Below, one piece after another: positions 6,526 to 6,743 of a stretch of DNA of 6,743 nt. The position numbers and the translations under genes are program-made. Location: positions 1-6,743 of the forward strand of contig JACDGA010000100.1 in NCBI GenBank assembly GCA_013815505.1, in the 5' to 3' direction. Below the pieces are notes generated by a model. It did not search any database and was not told the DNA's origin. It saw only the letters and a program-made list of their open reading frames with translations. Every line of letters begins with the position of its first letter. The first letter of the stretch is position 1. The DNA comes from Acidimicrobiia bacterium. GTDB lineage: Bacteria; Actinomycetota; Acidimicrobiia; Acidimicrobiales; Ilumatobacteraceae.

Positions 6526-6743
6526 TGGGAAGCGTCATCGGGTGCGACGGGGGGCGAAACGGCGCCGGACCTCGACCACGGACCACTGGCGACCGTTGGC
6601 TCACTGCACCTCCCGTTGCGCCAGGCGGTATTGGATGCCTTGCGAGCTTCGATCATCGATGGAACCTACGCGCACGGCGAGCGACTCGTCGAAGAGGAGA
6701 TCGCGGCGCGCTACGACGTGTCCCGCAACCCGATCCGCGAGGC
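6505..6743 (+). CDS. GntR-family transcriptional regulator (FadR/FCD type), N-terminal part only
   Basis: The frame is open from here to the window end, giving 79 full codons. Residues 38-80 form the GntR winged-helix DNA-binding domain: LRQAVLDALRASIIDG (38-53), GERLVEEEIAARYDVS (58-73) and the recognition-helix start SRNPIREA (73-80). The SRxPxREA form is typical of the FadR/FCD branch, whose C-terminal domain senses small organic acids or related ligands; that domain lies outside the window. The first 36 residues are a poorly conserved polar stretch. In-frame starts are TTG 6496, GTG 6505 and GTG 6514. None has a clear ribosome site, so a leaderless message is possible; an upstream TGA at 6490-6492 closes the frame. 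Third-position GC is lower than in the operon genes. Divergent placement beside the importer operon suggests that it controls that operon and itself. Confidence 0.88.
   Translation, partial: MNEVRRQWEASSGATGGETAPDLDHGPLATVGSLHLPLRQAVLDALRASIIDGTYAHGERLVEEEIAARYDVSRNPIRE

Noticed and set aside
6338..6604. Minus-strand open frames running through the intergenic control region (6338-6604, 6316-6525)
   Set aside because: They overlap the promoter, the GntR coding start and the lipoprotein signal-peptide region, and have no family similarity.
1..6743. Novel defence, mobile or CRISPR-like system
   Set aside because: All coding space is explained by a conventional ABC importer, a TSUP permease and a GntR regulator. 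There are no direct-repeat arrays, integrases, transposases or toxin-antitoxin-like genes.

Overview
The window comes from a high-GC bacterial chromosome, most likely an actinobacterium. An Acidimicrobiia-type organism would fit, judging from the strong G/C third-position bias, frequent GTG starts, and a lipoprotein whose cysteine is followed by a Gly/Asp/Ser/Thr-rich linker. That placement is an inference from style, not from a marker gene.

Almost the whole window is one minus-strand operon. Read 5' to 3' (right to left in these coordinates) it encodes: a family-5 extracellular solute-binding lipoprotein (6386-4809), two inner-membrane permeases of the DppB/DppC type (4779-3862 and 3862-2828), two ATPases of the DppD/DppF type (2831-1743 and 1746-700), and a TauE/SafE (TSUP) family membrane exporter or permease (686 to beyond position 1, C-terminus cut off). 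The transporter genes are packed tightly: a 29-nt gap, then TGATG, GTGA and GTGA overlaps, then a 13-nt gap before the TSUP gene. Together the first five make a complete peptide/nickel/opine-class ABC importer: lipoprotein receptor, two-subunit channel, and ATPase heterodimer with C-terminal cysteine clusters. The TSUP gene probably shares the message, which hints that the imported compound yields a sulfur-containing or other small organic anion that must be exported. The true substrate cannot be read from the sequence.

On the right, a divergent plus-strand gene (from about 6505, running off the end) encodes the winged-helix DNA-binding domain of a GntR regulator, probably of the FadR/FCD branch. 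Between the two starts lies a short control region (6387-6504). A good minus-strand promoter (TTGACG, 17 nt, TATACA) has its -10 box covered by a perfect TGTATACA palindrome, a plausible operator for the GntR protein. The roughly 100-nt leader downstream contains two perfect inverted repeats (7 bp and 8 bp arms) able to form hairpins.

I see no RNA gene, mobile element, CRISPR array, or clear Rho-independent terminator. The layout is a conventional regulated importer operon. The points worth a second look are the operator/promoter overlap, the structured leader, the TSUP partner, and a few protein oddities.
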